A model generated the notes under the pieces. That model did not search any database, was not told where the DNA came from, and worked only from the letters and a program-made list of their open reading frames with translations. DNA of 64,000 bases from Paralvinella palmiformis (taxonomy: Eukaryota > Annelida > Polychaeta > Terebellida > Alvinellidae): positions 393,501-457,500 of the forward strand of contig JAODUP010000443.1 in assembly GCA_025642065.1 (NCBI GenBank). The letters run 5' to 3'. Both the position numbers and the translations under genes were made by a program. This document shows positions 1-12,500 of the stretch, in pieces; position 1 is the first letter of the stretch, and each line of letters opens with the position of its first letter.

Positions 1-16
1 CTCGCACTGTATTTGT

Positions 17-158
17 GGATGATGATGATTGGTGTTATACGGCCATTTTTCTGCACAAGGTAGGCTAAATGGACCGAGCGACCTCCAAAAGTAATGAGGC
101 GAAGTCAAAGATGAAACATCCTTCAGATATGCCCACGCCGAGATTCGAACTGGCAGAC
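17..158 (-). repeat. tRNA-derived SINE, family A, partial
   Basis: One of six copies of a dispersed repeat. On the minus strand the order is a tRNA-like head (B box around GAGTTCGAATCTCGG, here degraded), a body containing the reverse complement of CACAAGGTAGGCTAAATGG, and a GATGATGATG-type tail that lies at the low-coordinate end. Other copies are near 1360-1552, 23822-23930, 24300-24432, 56768-56955 and 62468-62672. Here the A-box half of the head is missing. Family identity rests on similarity between copies in this window and on the pol III box sequences. Confidence 0.65.
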
Positions 159-1050
159 TCGCAACCAAACAATCAAATAAGCTAATATATTCAAAGCTGT
201 GAATCCACCTTTGCTGGCAATATAGCTTTATTTTGACTTCCTAAAATATGAAACAAATGCGGTTGAATTGTTGTCCCACTATGCAATTATGTAATGTGCG
301 TTAACACTCATTGCAATGGGTGTCAGCAATGATGAAATCATCTTGTATTGTCCTGGTAATTATTGTGAACTTTCACCTAAATTTACTTATTCAAAAATGA
401 GGTTCAACTCTTTTACTCTTTTTTGGTCTGGTTATTTTAACTGGGTTTCAATTTATTGGGTCATCTCTTCTATCCGGATCCGTCATCCACTCTGACTTCA
501 GACAGTTTCCATTGTGCAATTATTATTTTTGATGGGGGGGGGGCGGGCAAGGTACGAGGTACAAATTTATCAGAACACCTGTGAATGAAAACTCGTGTCA
601 ATGAGGAATACTGTAGACGTCGGCTCACGTAGATATTTCCCCAGAGGTCTCGACACAGTGACGATCTCAGCCCAGCACACATGTAGTGTATTTGGATTTG
701 ATCAATCACAGATAAACCAACAAGGAACATATTGATAAAACAACAACAAATTGTTGTTTTATTTTATTGGTGGTGTGTATCCCGGGACAAATGATCAGAA
801 AAAGAAACATTTGAATGCGAACATGTGTGACAACATAGCGGTAACAGTGAAATGTTATTGCTATAATGTAATTAATAGACAGTTTCCACGACGACTGCGC
901 CTTCTAGCTTTATATTTAAATGCGTACAATCCTTAATTTTAACATGTAATATTTAGCACCATAGTGTATGAGTGAAAAGTTATAACTCAGACAGCCGTTG
1001 CAAAAATTAATGGTCATTAACCATATTGGAAGGTCTGAATAAACCTTTAA
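159..1050. other. AT-rich spacer without recognisable gene
   Basis: Short open frames only, none with a recognisable domain. It contains a poly-G run near 534-543 and no clear splice-bounded exon. Confidence 0.5.

Positions 1051-1052
<2 letters not shown>

Positions 1053-1096
<44 letters not shown>
1053..1096. repeat. (TA)n microsatellite
   Basis: Uninterrupted alternating TA run. It creates the poly-YI/IY reading frames seen on the minus strand, which are not genes. Confidence 0.95.
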
Positions 1097-1098
<2 letters not shown>

Positions 1099-1359
1099 TA
1101 ACCTGGGGCAGCCCGGCCCCACTAAGGGAGATGCTGTTTATTTTTGTATCCATAACTTGTCGGTGCATATTTGTGCTGTAATAGTGTTGAGGTATATATA
1201 CTTTGTGTACCACACATGTCTCTGCACAATTGAAGAACTAAAACGTAAGTTATTTTAAGTCTACAATTCGGTCCAATAAAACCGTTTTGCCCCCATGCAT
1301 GGGGCAAAAGCGGCCCCTCGACTGTTTTTTTAAACAATGTGTTTCATTCAATATTTATT

Positions 1360-1552
1360 TGATGATTGATGATGATGATGATGATGATTGATGTTTTACG
1401 GCCACTTCTGTGCACAAGGTAGGCTAAATGGGCCGAGCGACTTCCAAAGGTAATGAGACGAAGTGAAAGACGAAACAACCTTCATATATGCCCACGCCGG
1501 GATTCGAACACGGGTGGTAGTGATCTGTGGTCCAGCACGCTACCGCTAGCCC
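1360..1552 (-). repeat. tRNA-derived SINE, family A
   Basis: Near-complete copy. The tail is the GATGATGATG run at 1360-1387, followed by TTTTACGGCCACTTCTGTGC, the GTAGGCTAAATGGGCCGAGC core, and a head with GATTCGAACACGGG and CCAGCACGCTACCGCTAG. Read on the minus strand, the last two resemble a tRNA B box and A box. Confidence 0.75.
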
Positions 1553-1883
1553 CTTTCATTATTTATTTAAACCGTCATTAACTACTACTATTGTTATCAC
1601 TCATCGTGAACAAAAATAATCATCGATGCGCATCACTCATCTCGAATTTCATTCTATTAGTCTCACATCCGGGACCTCTCGGTTTCCTACCTATCAGCTA
1701 CTGTCTGTATTACTCGACCCTACTACGACACCTTTGGCATCTGCATCATCAAAGGCCATAAAATCGTTATGGCGTTTGAATAAATTGTACTAAAGTAATG
1801 GCATGCAGATAGTTCGCGGTAGATACAACACCCTAATGATCAATCTAAATCAATCACCAATAATTGTAATATTTCAAACCAAA

Positions 1884-2022
1884 TTACGGTTGTCATTACA
1901 AAACACTATTCTGCATCATCATTACGGCTGTCATTAGAAAACACTATTCTGCATCATCATTACGGTTGTCATTAGAAACACTATTCTGCATCATCATTAC
2001 AATCGTCACTGAAAACACTCAT
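1884..2022. repeat. 38-bp tandem repeat, about 3.5 copies
   Basis: The unit reads ATTACGGTTGTCATTAGAAA followed by ACACTATTCTGCATCATC. Successive copies differ by a few substitutions and a one-base deletion. Confidence 0.85.
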
Positions 2023-2103
2023 CAGCTTTGGAATTTGCATCATCGGAAGCCTTAAAATCATTTAAAGTATTATGTTAACGAAAGGCATGCAGATACTTTG
2101 TTT

Positions 2104-3770
2104 ACCATCTAACCACAATCTGACTCACAGTTGGGACACACGAAATACGGTAGCCCTGGTGTACACTCACTGTGAGCCGAATTTTTGCATTCTTAGCATC
2201 GAGCCCAGACTTCACGTGGCCGACTGCAACTGAATGGTTCTCCGCATACCAAAGGCCATTCCTCTTCATCGCTGCTTTCGTCCACTTTCTTGGACCTTTT
2301 GGCACGGGCCACCCCTTTCTTTTCCGGTTGTTTCCCTTTACCTTTCGTCGCACTCTTTCTCTTGCCTTCCTGTCGACTTTTCAAATGCAAATGGCACTCG
2401 AAAGGAGAAGATATTAAGATGGTTGCTGACTCGGTCTTTCTCGTGCCAGGCCGTGGCCGTGACAATCTCGGGATTGGTGTCGTGCAAGTTAGCTGGATCA
2501 TCGGATGGGATGTTGCACGCGTGCGTTGTGACAGTGTTAGCGATCGTAGACGGCCCAGGAGCCCGGGAGAGCATGGCCGCTATGCCAGTATTGCTAGTCG
2601 CTAGTGGACCGACATAATGGTCGATGGTTTGGACAGTAGCAAACGCAATTTCGGCAGGTTCAAACGTTTGGACAGCTAGGGTGGATGCAGACAATTATTT
2701 GGTTTGAGTGGTCATAGATGGTTCATCTGTGTTCGGAGCCAAATACTCTTCGGTTGCACGGCTGGCGATTGTTGGCAATGGACCAACAACTGCCGACTGA
2801 TCCAGGACATGTGCCGCTTTATCCGTCACCTGAGACGCGACAAAATAGTCGTCCGTGAATATGTTTGCGTCAAATGGCCAGATTCCGTAGACCCGGAATC
2901 CCGTTACGGCCTTGTCGTGTTTGGCTGATCTCGAGAAAGCCTTCCCAACAATTTCTGTCGTAGAATGTTATCCTCTTACCAGGATTCGGGACCATCCAGC
3001 TGTCTGAGGCCGCGTTGTAGTTGCTCTCCAACAATTTGAAGAATGTTCAATCTAACGGCTGCATTATGTGGGTGCAGTGGGGTGGCGGTATGATAATCTG
3101 GATGCCCTGTTCTTTGGCGTACGTCACTGCACCCAACGTCTTGTGGCTATGATGGCCATCAAGGACTATGATATGGGTAACTTCCTTGGTCCCATTGGTG
3201 AATTGCACAAAATGTTTGAGCCATTTCAGGAACATATTGCTGTCCGTCCAGCCGTTAGGGCTGCAGTACCCGACCGATTGTGGCAGTGTACCAACCATTA
3301 GCCCCGGTTGCTTCTTTTTCCTGGGGAATCTGAACATGGTTGGTGTGTATTTCCCCGCGTCATTCATCCCACACATAACAGTCACTGTTGCACCACGCTC
3401 TCCCAACCTGCCGAAATCCATTAGTGGCAACAACACGTCCTGGTTTCTGAACGTTGGATATTCCCGTTTCGTCCATGTTCCACAGACGAGGTGGTGGGTG
3501 TGAGCGGTCCTCAATCAATGAGCGATAGGCGTACACAAATTCATCAACCTTGACACGGTTGAACCCCGTGGCTCTGGCAATATTTGTCGCCTGTGCAACA
3601 CGGATGCTGCGGTCAATTTTTTTTTAACGCAGAGCCAGTCATACCTGTAGCCTTGTAAGCTAGATGGCGCACATAATTGGTTGTCAATCCATAATCTCGC
3701 AACGTTTTTTCCATGTCAATAAGCCTGAAGCATGATGACGTCAAAAACCAAAACAAACCAGCCGCGCTTT
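2104..3770 (-). pseudogene. pogo/Tigger-type DDE transposase, frameshifted
   Basis: Remnant of a DDE_1-family (pogo/Tigger) transposase. Read 3' to 5' along the plus strand, fragments in different frames give ARATGFNRV, then WNMDETG (first catalytic Asp, about 3465), then a continuous 150-codon stretch (3047-3470) with GGTLPQ-like and GWTDSNMFLKWLKHF segments, VLDGHHSH (second catalytic Asp) and PPHCTHIMQPLD. After a stop the match continues in other frames (SWMVPNPGKR; GFRVYGIWPFDANIF, about 2880). The C-terminal end at 2104-2280 carries cysteine/histidine pairs (CKNSAHSEC and FVCPNCESDCG) like a PHD-type finger, interrupted by a TAA. Several frameshifts and stops mean it cannot encode an active enzyme. 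Confidence 0.8.
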
Positions 3771-3863
3771 GCATTGTGGGATTTATACGGGGGGGTCTGC
3801 TGAGCGATAATACCGTGATAATCCCGCCATTTTAACTTCAAACGTCAATGTTCCGGATCTGTA

Positions 3864-3867
<4 letters not shown>

Positions 3868-3899
<32 letters not shown>
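3868..3899. repeat. (CA)n microsatellite
   Basis: Pure CA run. Confidence 0.95.
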
Positions 3900-3902
<3 letters not shown>

Positions 3903-4964
3903 TAATGATATATTTTATTATGAAACAACACAATATCCATATAAGTTTAATTATGAAATGATTAATTGTTGTAGCAATAACATAGTATTGTGTATATTAT
4001 ATCACATATGTTGTATTTGAACAGTAAATAAAATTTAAAACATACCTCAGCATCGGTGTCAGTCATATAAAGAGATGAACATATTCTTAATTATGTGCTT
4101 AACAGTATTAATTATCTTAACATTGCGAACATTTACATCTGATTGGTTCCCTAATTAAACACCCATAATACTACTTGACATTAACATTCTTTTCGTGTTA
4201 CAAAATTTTACATTAAAATTTCCTTTTTTACGTGACCAGATAAGGACCTCCTTAATTAAAGATGTCCTAATCTTAAAGTCGTCCCTGATTTTCTAGGACA
4301 AATTCCTAAAACCGTTTCTCTAAAAATGTCCTACAATTAAGGATCAATTTTTTTCGTCCTTAAATTTGTCCTTAACGTGAGACATTCTTCTAGGATAATT
4401 TATTAATTTATACACTAAATAGTAAAAACGGCTACCGTTGACCTCGCGAGTTTCCCTGTCGTCTGCAAAGGTGTCAATTGTTAAATCGTTCATTTGTGGG
4501 GAATTATCGCTGGAACTTAAGATTTTTTAGGTATAGCTTGCAAATAATACTGACTGCAAGATTATTATCGCTTTAAAGAATAAACTATGCAACCGTTCAA
4601 GAAAATCTCCTTGTCAAATAGCTACCCTATTATCGTTCACTCGACCAAATATTTTACTCGATTTCATCGTCACATAAAAAGTATAATGACAATTTGCCGA
4701 AATAATTGTACATTTCTTATGTTGTTTTATATGAAAAACTTCGGATAAAATAAAATACTGCTTTTATTGCAAATGAATTAAAAATTAATTAATCATACAG
4801 ACTAGATCTACCAATATCTGAATATGAAGAAAAAAACACTAGGAACATAATTAATATTATATAATTATAATAATATATTTAAATCATCTTAAAATATTGG
4901 ATATTTTGATATAAAAATACCTATCATACAAATCTTATAGGCCCTATATATAATTTAGATTTCT

Positions 4965-5165
4965 AGAGCACCTAGGTTTACGGAAGATGAAGTTAGTTTA
5001 TGGGAACCACAACTGCAATATTAATAACAAAATGAAAAATAAGGCATGGGAGAGATTGCCGATGAGCTCTCAGTGCTCGGGTTTATTAAAAGAGGACCAA
5101 ACCAGCTGAAAGGGAGAATATTTGTTTGATTCAATAAAGTAAAGGCTGAAGTATGTATCATAATT
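4965..5165 (+). pseudogene. Myb/SANT-like DNA-binding domain remnant
   Basis: Conceptual translation gives RFTEDEVSLW, stops, then MGEIADELSVLGFIKRGPNQ and LKGRIF. This follows the pattern of Myb/SANT-like domains (start helix RFT..E..xL, then W/I..IA..LS.LG..RT..QLK). A downstream piece near 5360 (ASS...LRHKTGPG after an AG site) resembles the linker found after such domains. Three in-frame stops show it is dead. Confidence 0.45.
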
Positions 5166-5622
5166 TAGTACTCGTCATACAAAATATACCACTTCTGTCC
5201 ATTTTATATGTTTTTAAAGCAATTAATAACAGTTTGTAAATTTGATTTGTTTAGTTATTAGTATATTAATATATATAGACCTGTATTTATTGGTGTATGT
5301 GTGCTAAGATGAAAGCGTTGTGTTTGGTAATGATGTCAAACTGATGGTTCTATTGTTACAGGCATCCAGCATAACATTGCTGAGGCATAAAACAGGACCA
5401 GGGAGGGAGTAGTACGTAGGAAATTTAAGTTCACTGGAAAGTCTGATCCTTGGGATAATGGGGAAAACAACGTCTCATGGTTGGTAGAAGTAGCTCGTAA
5501 CTGTAAATTGACATTGGATTGGTATACCCAAATAATTTCTTTATTGCTTTAACTGTCTATAATTAATTTTATATTCATAAACACAAAAACACACTCACAA
5601 ATGCTCAAACACAGCATTTTGT

Positions 5623-5627
<5 letters not shown>

Positions 5628-5655
<28 letters not shown>
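5628..5655. repeat. (TA)n microsatellite
   Basis: Alternating TA run. Confidence 0.9.
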
Positions 5656-5658
<3 letters not shown>

Positions 5659-8600
5659 GATGTCTGTATATTCACTCAATACTTGTTTATCTCACAGATA
5701 TATATATGCAGAAAACACATTTCTGGTTAATTTATACTACCAAAAGGCCATAACAAGGTAAATGTTTGGCTTAGGTTCACCAAGGTTGGAAATTCAATTT
5801 TGCACAGCCAGTATTTTGTATAAACACAAAACTTATTTATTTTCCAGTCATCCATGAAGAGAGTGGAAATGAAAATAAACAGCCATCAGAGGAAGCTACT
5901 GTAATTTGTATGTTCACATTTACACATTGATACTTTATGTGCTTGTAAAATCTGGTTGTTAGATACATTTTTGTATTGTCATGTATATGAGTCATATCTG
6001 AATGTATTAAGGAATAAAGCAAATTTTTATTATATTCACTTTATTCATCACAAAAGAAAAATATGCGAAACATTTTGGTTTTGTATAAGTATACAATTTG
6101 CATAAACAATTATGAACACCTTTTTATTGTCATTCATATATGATGTATTTACCTTTATACAGCAGTTCCTCTTCCTGCACATGCTGGGCACTGTAGTGAC
6201 CATTTTAAGTACTTTAACACTGATATTAAGTGTGTCCAGACATTTAAAAAAAATTAAACTAGAGTTCAAATATATGTGATTACAAGTGAAGTTTGGCAGA
6301 TTTATTGCCACAGATTACAATAGTTGCGTACTGACACACTGATAATGAATCGCCCAATTTTACTCAACTTGATCAAATGCAAATTCATTAAATATTATGT
6401 TATAGAAATTACACTCCGATTATTGACACAAATAAGCATCATACATGTCAATAACTGACAAATTTATATCCACATCTAAATGTATTGCCTAAACTATGCT
6501 TTCACATATACAATAGGTTTCACTTATGGACCATAAATGTAACAATATGTATTGTTGTTATATATTAAATTAAATGCAATACTAAAAGTTTTTGGTAGTC
6601 TCAAATAAACTTGACTCAGTATGTCTAACTAAATTGTGCACTCATTCTCTATGAAATATATAAGCACTATGCTGTACAATTTTGTACTACACAAGACATT
6701 TAGTTCAATTTTCATGACATGCTTCAAACTACAACATAAAAGTTTTCTTTCCATCAAAAAAGTCTTCTTTTAGATATTCCTGTCATAAGCCATTTCAGTA
6801 GTGGGTAGTCATAATCTCCAAGCAACAAAAGGTCACTATATAAACCTTGATTAAAGCAATAAAACAAGGGGCTCTGGCAGAGATAAACTGCATCATGATT
6901 AGATCCTCGCCATCTAGCCCCAAGTAATAAGCTATCAATCACATGTTATCTGTTGTTATTGTTATATATTGTTTATTCAGGAGACAAACATAACTTTCTA
7001 TTTTAGTAGTTGTTACATTGGAAAAGTTCACATACTACAAAAGAACTATTACAATAATGGGCAATTTTGGTTGAAGGATATTTGTATATAGTAACTACTT
7101 TAGAAACACTGGACAATATGATGATGACTGGTCCAGAAATTGTGACGAATGCATGCACGCACGCACACACACATATTATGCTGTCTTTCATGAAATATGC
7201 ATGTTGATTCAGTGAAACATTTTCAACATAGAAATAAAACTGAATACCAAGCAAACCATTGACCAACTTTTGTTTCACTAGTTCCTGCCAACCCTAACAT
7301 ATATCAATGCTATATATACTGAATTTTATTTTTCTGTATGTTATATAGTGTATCTCTGTTGGAAAATTATTTTATTTTGATTTTCCATACTTTACCCAAC
7401 CCTAGTCAAGTTGTGTGTTTCTTTTAATTACACAAACAAATGTACACACAAAGAAAATACTTTGCTTTGTCTCACCCATTTTATTTTCATGGTGAATTAA
7501 AAATATTCATAAAAAGTAGGAATAAATGTTCAAATCATATTAGTATGTGCATTGACAGATCAAGGAATTGATTAATGGGCAACATAAAAAAGATTAATGG
7601 GCAATCATGAAAAATCAATTAAAATGTGGCAAGTGATCTCATAGAATTATAATGAGTGACTACTTATAATAAGTAAAGGAGCACATACAAACCATTACAT
7701 TGATGCTATGCTGGCCTTTGCGATTAACAAAAGAATTTTCATCCATTGTTGACCCTTTCATTTTAACGCCTTTGGGGAACCTCTAATGGCATAGAATTCT
7801 GTTGCAATCAGCCTGTTGCCTGAAATGAGCTATTATAATTTTATTTGGAATGAGTTTGGACAATAAACATGTTGAACTTTAAAATAGACTAGCACGTGAA
7901 AGGTTAATTTAAGATTTGGATGATAACATGCTGATTAGGAACTCAAACTATGATCTCTGCAGCATGTGTGTGTGTGGCATTACACCATAAGATAAAATGT
8001 TCATACGTGTACTCTGGTACTGTAGAATATCTTACGTATTATTTACAGGGTACAATATTTCAGCTGGTGCCTTTGTGCAGAGGAATTGGCAGACTGCCTT
8101 AATGCATATATGTACTGTGCTTTGGCTCACTCCGTGGATGCAAGAATGATCAGACAGAAAACCACCCTGGCTGAAAATCTTACTGCAATCAACACCTGCA
8201 AGAATTATAAAATATTTTATTAATATATATTACAAATGTTGATACATATCCACTATTGAATTTGTACATAGTTAAATTTATATTTATTAAATATTTAACT
8301 ATGTATGTTATATAGCATAAGCTGTTAAATGCACATATATTGTATAAGTTAAAAATACTGATAATGAATTTGTATATTATTAAATTTCTCTATTAAATAT
8401 TTAATTTATATATGTCATATTTTATATTGTTGAGTATTTAAATATAATATTTAAGCTTGTAAATAAATAGCATAAAGTTACATGGGTATGAGAGTGTGTG
8501 TGTATAAATATTAATCCAACTGAAGGACTGTTTTGAAATTTTGTTGATATGCCAATAAATAAGTTATTAATTCTAACAGTTTTCTTTTTATTGATTACAA

Positions 8601-9639
8601 AATAATTCCAGTCAATTAATATAATATATTTAATATTGGAATTTGTTGTGCACATATTAAGAAATTAAAAGATACTAATCCACAGAGAAATACAAATCTA
8701 GTTACAACTAAATATTTTCACATTCATTTGTTTATATAGGTTTAGTCAGCACACATTATCTTTCATCGATGCAGTCTGCACTGCACACCTCAAAGTTTTT
8801 TCATCAAAATGAATTAACACAAAATTAAAGGTTCATATTTTAGATGTTTCTGAATAGCACTTAAGATGTTTCATAACAACAGAAAATCCAGTTTTATGTG
8901 CTGCTATACTTCTATATTACTAGATGTCTTTCCTCAATAAATCACAGAAAATTGGACCTTTGCTGCTTTGGCTTTGATATCACTTGTTCATCCGAGCGCC
9001 CCTCCCCCAGTCATTTGCTGCGTAGGCCACATCATGGGAATTAAATCATTTTCTTCGCACATAAAGTGTATATGCTATAGATAAAATTATTACATTGTAG
9101 TGTAAATGACATAGCTGCGTTTTGGGTGTCAAAGCTCTTGATCTACAACTGCGATCCGAAAATTCACTTCGGGCAAATTCTTCTGCTAAATTCTCAATGA
9201 AATGACAGTTCAGTCTATAGTCCGAAATCAAATCGACATCTGTAAGATCTCTTAAACATAATATTTCTCAAAAAACTCTCTCTTCGTAAGCAACAATAAT
9301 TCCTGACATTCAGCACCATTTTTTCCATAAAGACCAAAATAGGGACACCCTAAAAGAGGTCCTTAAGTTCTCGAATTGTAGGACATTTTTAAGGTCAATT
9401 TTAAAGTAAAAAATCTTAGTGAAACGCAACATAACAATTTTAGGTCAAATATATTTAAGGACAAAATTAAGGTCTAAAATATGAGATAAAGACGACTTTA
9501 AATCTTAGTGAAACGATCCCCTGGTACCATATGACTGAATTTCTTCTATTGTTATGAAAAAAAAATTGTAGATTGATGAGTAACATGATATTTTTGGCTT
9601 TATGGATTGTAATAAAGTTTAATAAATTTTACAATATCT

Positions 9640-10080
9640 AAACATTTCAAACACTTATATTGAACAAACAATGGATGGGTAAGATCTAAATAACTAGCTT
9701 TTGGCAATATTAAGGATTGCCTTCTTTTGTAATAGTATCAAAGTATGTAATCGAGTATTTCCACATGTCGCAAATGCTTAAATCAAATAGGGAAGTATTA
9801 ATTAACAGTATAGCATGTATAAGTGGTTATTTCCCAGACATGTTTGACTTTATAAATAACAGAAATATTTTTCGGGACATTTTTACAAACAGCATTATTA
9901 TGATTAGACCATGAAAATTTTTCATCTACTCCTAGGAATTTAGCAACTTGTACTCTACTGACTTGTAATCCATCACCTTTGAGTTTACAAAGATCCTGAT
10001 AACTAAGTGATAAGGCTTGTCTTTTGTGGGAACACGTGTAATTAGTTTTATTGATATTCATTTTTATTGATATTCAGACA
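9640..10080 (-). pseudogene. Non-LTR retrotransposon reverse transcriptase fragment
   Basis: Minus-strand frame at 9798-10061 reads MNINKTNY..., then RVQVAKFLGVDEKFSWSNH and NNAVCKNVPKNISVIYK. This matches the block after the RT active site in jockey/CR1-type LINEs (KTxxM...; KFLGVxxDxxLxWxxH; CxKxxKxIxIxxK). The similarity continues below 9798 (LFDLSICDMW). No catalytic YADD is present in this fragment. Confidence 0.55.
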
Positions 10081-10081
10081 T

Positions 10082-11040
10082 TAAGTTATAGTGTACGCTA
10101 TAAATATATCACAGCCTCATTGCGTTTACATGCCATATTCGTACTGCATGCCTGACCAGTTGAGACTTATTGAGTTATTCACCCTTCACATGTAATCCTT
10201 TAATATCGATCCCATTTCGATGAAAATCGTTGAATTATTAGCTAACAGGGTATGTAAAATTTGTGAACTTACTTTTGATAGCGCTTGGCCTGACGGCTGT
10301 ATGAGTATTCGCCAGGTGGCAGCATCATATTCGACCCTTCGACATTCGTTCGTGTCAAGAGTTTCGAGTTTATTGACTCACTAAGTCGCTCTGGTCTCAA
10401 TCGAGACATGGAGTACAATATACATGACATGTATACATAAATAATAATAATAATACTGTGATCTCCTTGACGTGTGCAGACTTTCACTTTTCACTTCAGC
10501 ACGGAAAGAGCTTAAATGTTCTGTCTAGTTTGTTTTATTATGCAGATAAGATAAAACGGGGGGGGGGGACCGGGGGACCGGGGGGGGTTACCCCGAGACC
10601 GTTAGTTTATACTTGTATATGTATATACCTTTCAAGGAACAGCACCTTCTGGTTTAAAATATACATATATCGTAAGTAAAATGTTATATATATTCAGTTA
10701 ATAATATACCTCTTGCATTGGCGTTATATCTGTTATACTACTTATATTGGTGTTATACCTCTTATAAGTGAGGTCATTAGTCTTTCATTTAACATTCTGT
10801 TTACTTCAATATTTTCTCGCTTTATTTGTGTGCGCGTGTGTGTGTGTGTGTTTTTTAGCTGTGTATAATAAGGCACAGAGAATCTCGAACCGTGACTTTT
10901 CTTGCTGAGACATGTGTAATGTCTCACCAGTCCCTAAGCCGCCAAGCAAAATCAAAATACGAATCACCTACAGCCGTGGAGTTTGGGAGTAAAACACCCA
11001 AGTCAGATCACGGCAGTAGTGAGAATGTTTAGATTAATGT
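10082..11040. other. Repeat-poor spacer, no gene recognised
   Basis: It contains a G-rich low-complexity stretch at 10558-10590 and a GT run at 10830-10850. No exon-like frame with good splice sites was seen. Confidence 0.45.
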
Positions 11041-11041
11041 T

Positions 11042-11360
11042 TGTTTGGGGAGAATCCCCAGGCTGTCGCTTAATCAGCACAGCCTCTATGTTGGAGTGGT
11101 TGAGAAACCTCCTTCCCCAACACTCACAGTGGAGCAGTACGGAAAGATGGAGCCGAAATACCGTGAGGGTGGTCGCTGCCAGAGTGTTTTTACGTCCTCA
11201 GGGGGTTTTAACGTCCCCCTTTATTTTCAATAATTCAGTGGGTACGGCAGCGTCATTTAACGTGGTCAGCCACCCACGATGTAGTGAGCCGAGAAATTAA
11301 TCCCTGGAAAAGTTTCGACCTCTAACGGGGTTCGAACCTGCGACCGTTGGCACCAAGCAA
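11042..11360 (-). repeat. tRNA-derived SINE, family B, head truncated
   Basis: Reverse copy of the SINE at 13428-13765. It starts at GGGGAGAATCCCCAGGCTGT and ends at CGACCGTTGGCACCAAGC, so the A-box half of the tRNA head is missing. Together with the plus-strand copy it bounds the 11-13.8 kb composite. Confidence 0.8.
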
Positions 11361-11797
11361 AATCAAAATCCATGTGTTGCGTGCAGTTATTGAATTTTAG
11401 TTTAAATACGGACGTATATCTGTATGATTTAAAAATGTGTGACACAGACTACCGGTATGTCACGAACTCGATAATCATATTCTCGTTTATCCCACATATT
11501 ATCATGCAACAAACCTTGTCGGATGAACAAATTCTGACTGTACATAAAACAGAATCACTGTAAAGGAAGCCAGATCTAATTGCCCTGGGGCCCTTTTATC
11601 CTACTAGCCTATAGAAGCCACTGGTTCCAGGTGAAAGAAGTTTAGTGTCATTGGGGATGGTCTGGTCAACTTGAAGGTACACCAAACAGAAGCACTGTAA
11701 ACAAAGCCAGATCTATTTGCACTAGGTGACCTATTTATTTGATAGTGTCTTTCACATACATGCATTTTTATTAGCACACTATTCAATATTTGGAGTA

Positions 11798-12104
11798 CGG
11801 ACAGTTGCTCACCCGGATAGTTGCTCACCAAGCAAATGAAAAAGTGGACACTTACCCACCAGTGAATTTTTAATGAGAGAAAAAAAATTATAATTATATT
11901 AATAAAATAAAATAATCTCTGAACTTTAATTCCCTAATAATTGGTAATATTTATCCCAATTATTATATAGGTAATGTGATACTAAGAAATATATTTCTGA
12001 ATTAATTTTTTTTATAAATATTTCCTCATTAAATATTCACTGGTGAGCAAGTGTCCACTTTTTCATTTTGTTTGGTGAGCAACTGTCCGGGTGAGCAACT
12101 GTCC
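11798..12104. mobile_element. MITE-like element with 75-bp inverted repeats
   Basis: The left arm begins GGACAGTTGCTCACC and continues through AAGCAAATGAAAAAGTGGAC to CCAGTGAATTTTTAATGAG. The right arm (12025-12104) is its imperfect reverse complement, ending GGTGAGCAACTGTCC. The 15-base terminal motif is itself repeated two to three times in each arm. The flanks are TAC on both sides, a possible 3-bp target duplication. The 150-bp core is AT-rich and non-coding. Confidence 0.6.
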
Positions 12105-12269
12105 TACACCCTAATATTTGACACATGAATGTCTACATGAATAGTAGGAATATAACAAAATAATGACATTTATTGTTCTTCTGCACACAAAGTGAATATT
12201 GTCTATCTGAACAGTTAAATAGTCTAATTCAGCACAGCCTTTGAGAATCCTATAGCAGAATACCATCTT

Positions 12270-12500
12270 AAAAGTTTTACTGTTGCATAGAAGATTGTGC
12301 ACTTAGGTGTGAATATTTACAATGTTTGAAAATATTCGCTCACTTGATACTGATGAAACTGAATCCATTGAAGATTTTGTGTAGTGGACTATTTTTAGCT
12401 TGCTGATAATCACACTTTTTGCACTTTGCACATTTCTTATTTCCAACGACAACAGGTAACAAATGTTCCCAAGTGGAATTCTCTGGCCTTCCAACTGTAT
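12270..12500 (-). pseudogene. hAT-like transposase C-terminal remnant
   Basis: Minus-strand translation gives SVSSVSSERIFSNIVNI followed by TKVHNLLCNSKTFKMVFCYR. This fits the hAT dimerisation region (SSAxSERxFSxxGxIxxxxRxxLxxxxxxxLxFxxxNL). A neighbouring frame reads GRPENSTWEHLLPVV and KKCAKCKKCDY, so the coding line is frameshifted. Only the last part of a transposase is left. Confidence 0.4.

Larger units (their letters stand above)
4200..9525. mobile_element. Candidate decayed Harbinger-like element with imperfect inverted ends
   Basis: The left end (about 4235-4395) and the reverse complement of the right end (about 9330-9525) share motifs in the same order: a TTAAAGTCGTC block, AAAAATGTCCTACAATT, and TTAAGGACC elements. 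Within it lies a broken Myb/SANT-like coding stretch (4965-5165), the kind carried as the second protein of Harbinger elements. No DDE nuclease frame was recognised between the ends, and 5400-9300 is AT-rich and non-coding as far as can be seen. The ends and class are inferred from these motifs only. Confidence 0.35.

Noticed and set aside
1884..2022. CRISPR-like array
   Set aside because: The units are contiguous tandem copies without unique spacers, in a eukaryotic context.
2172..2694. Several plus- and minus-strand frames around 2.2-2.7 kb
   Set aside because: Overlapping shadows of the broken pogo-type transposase; no independent gene.
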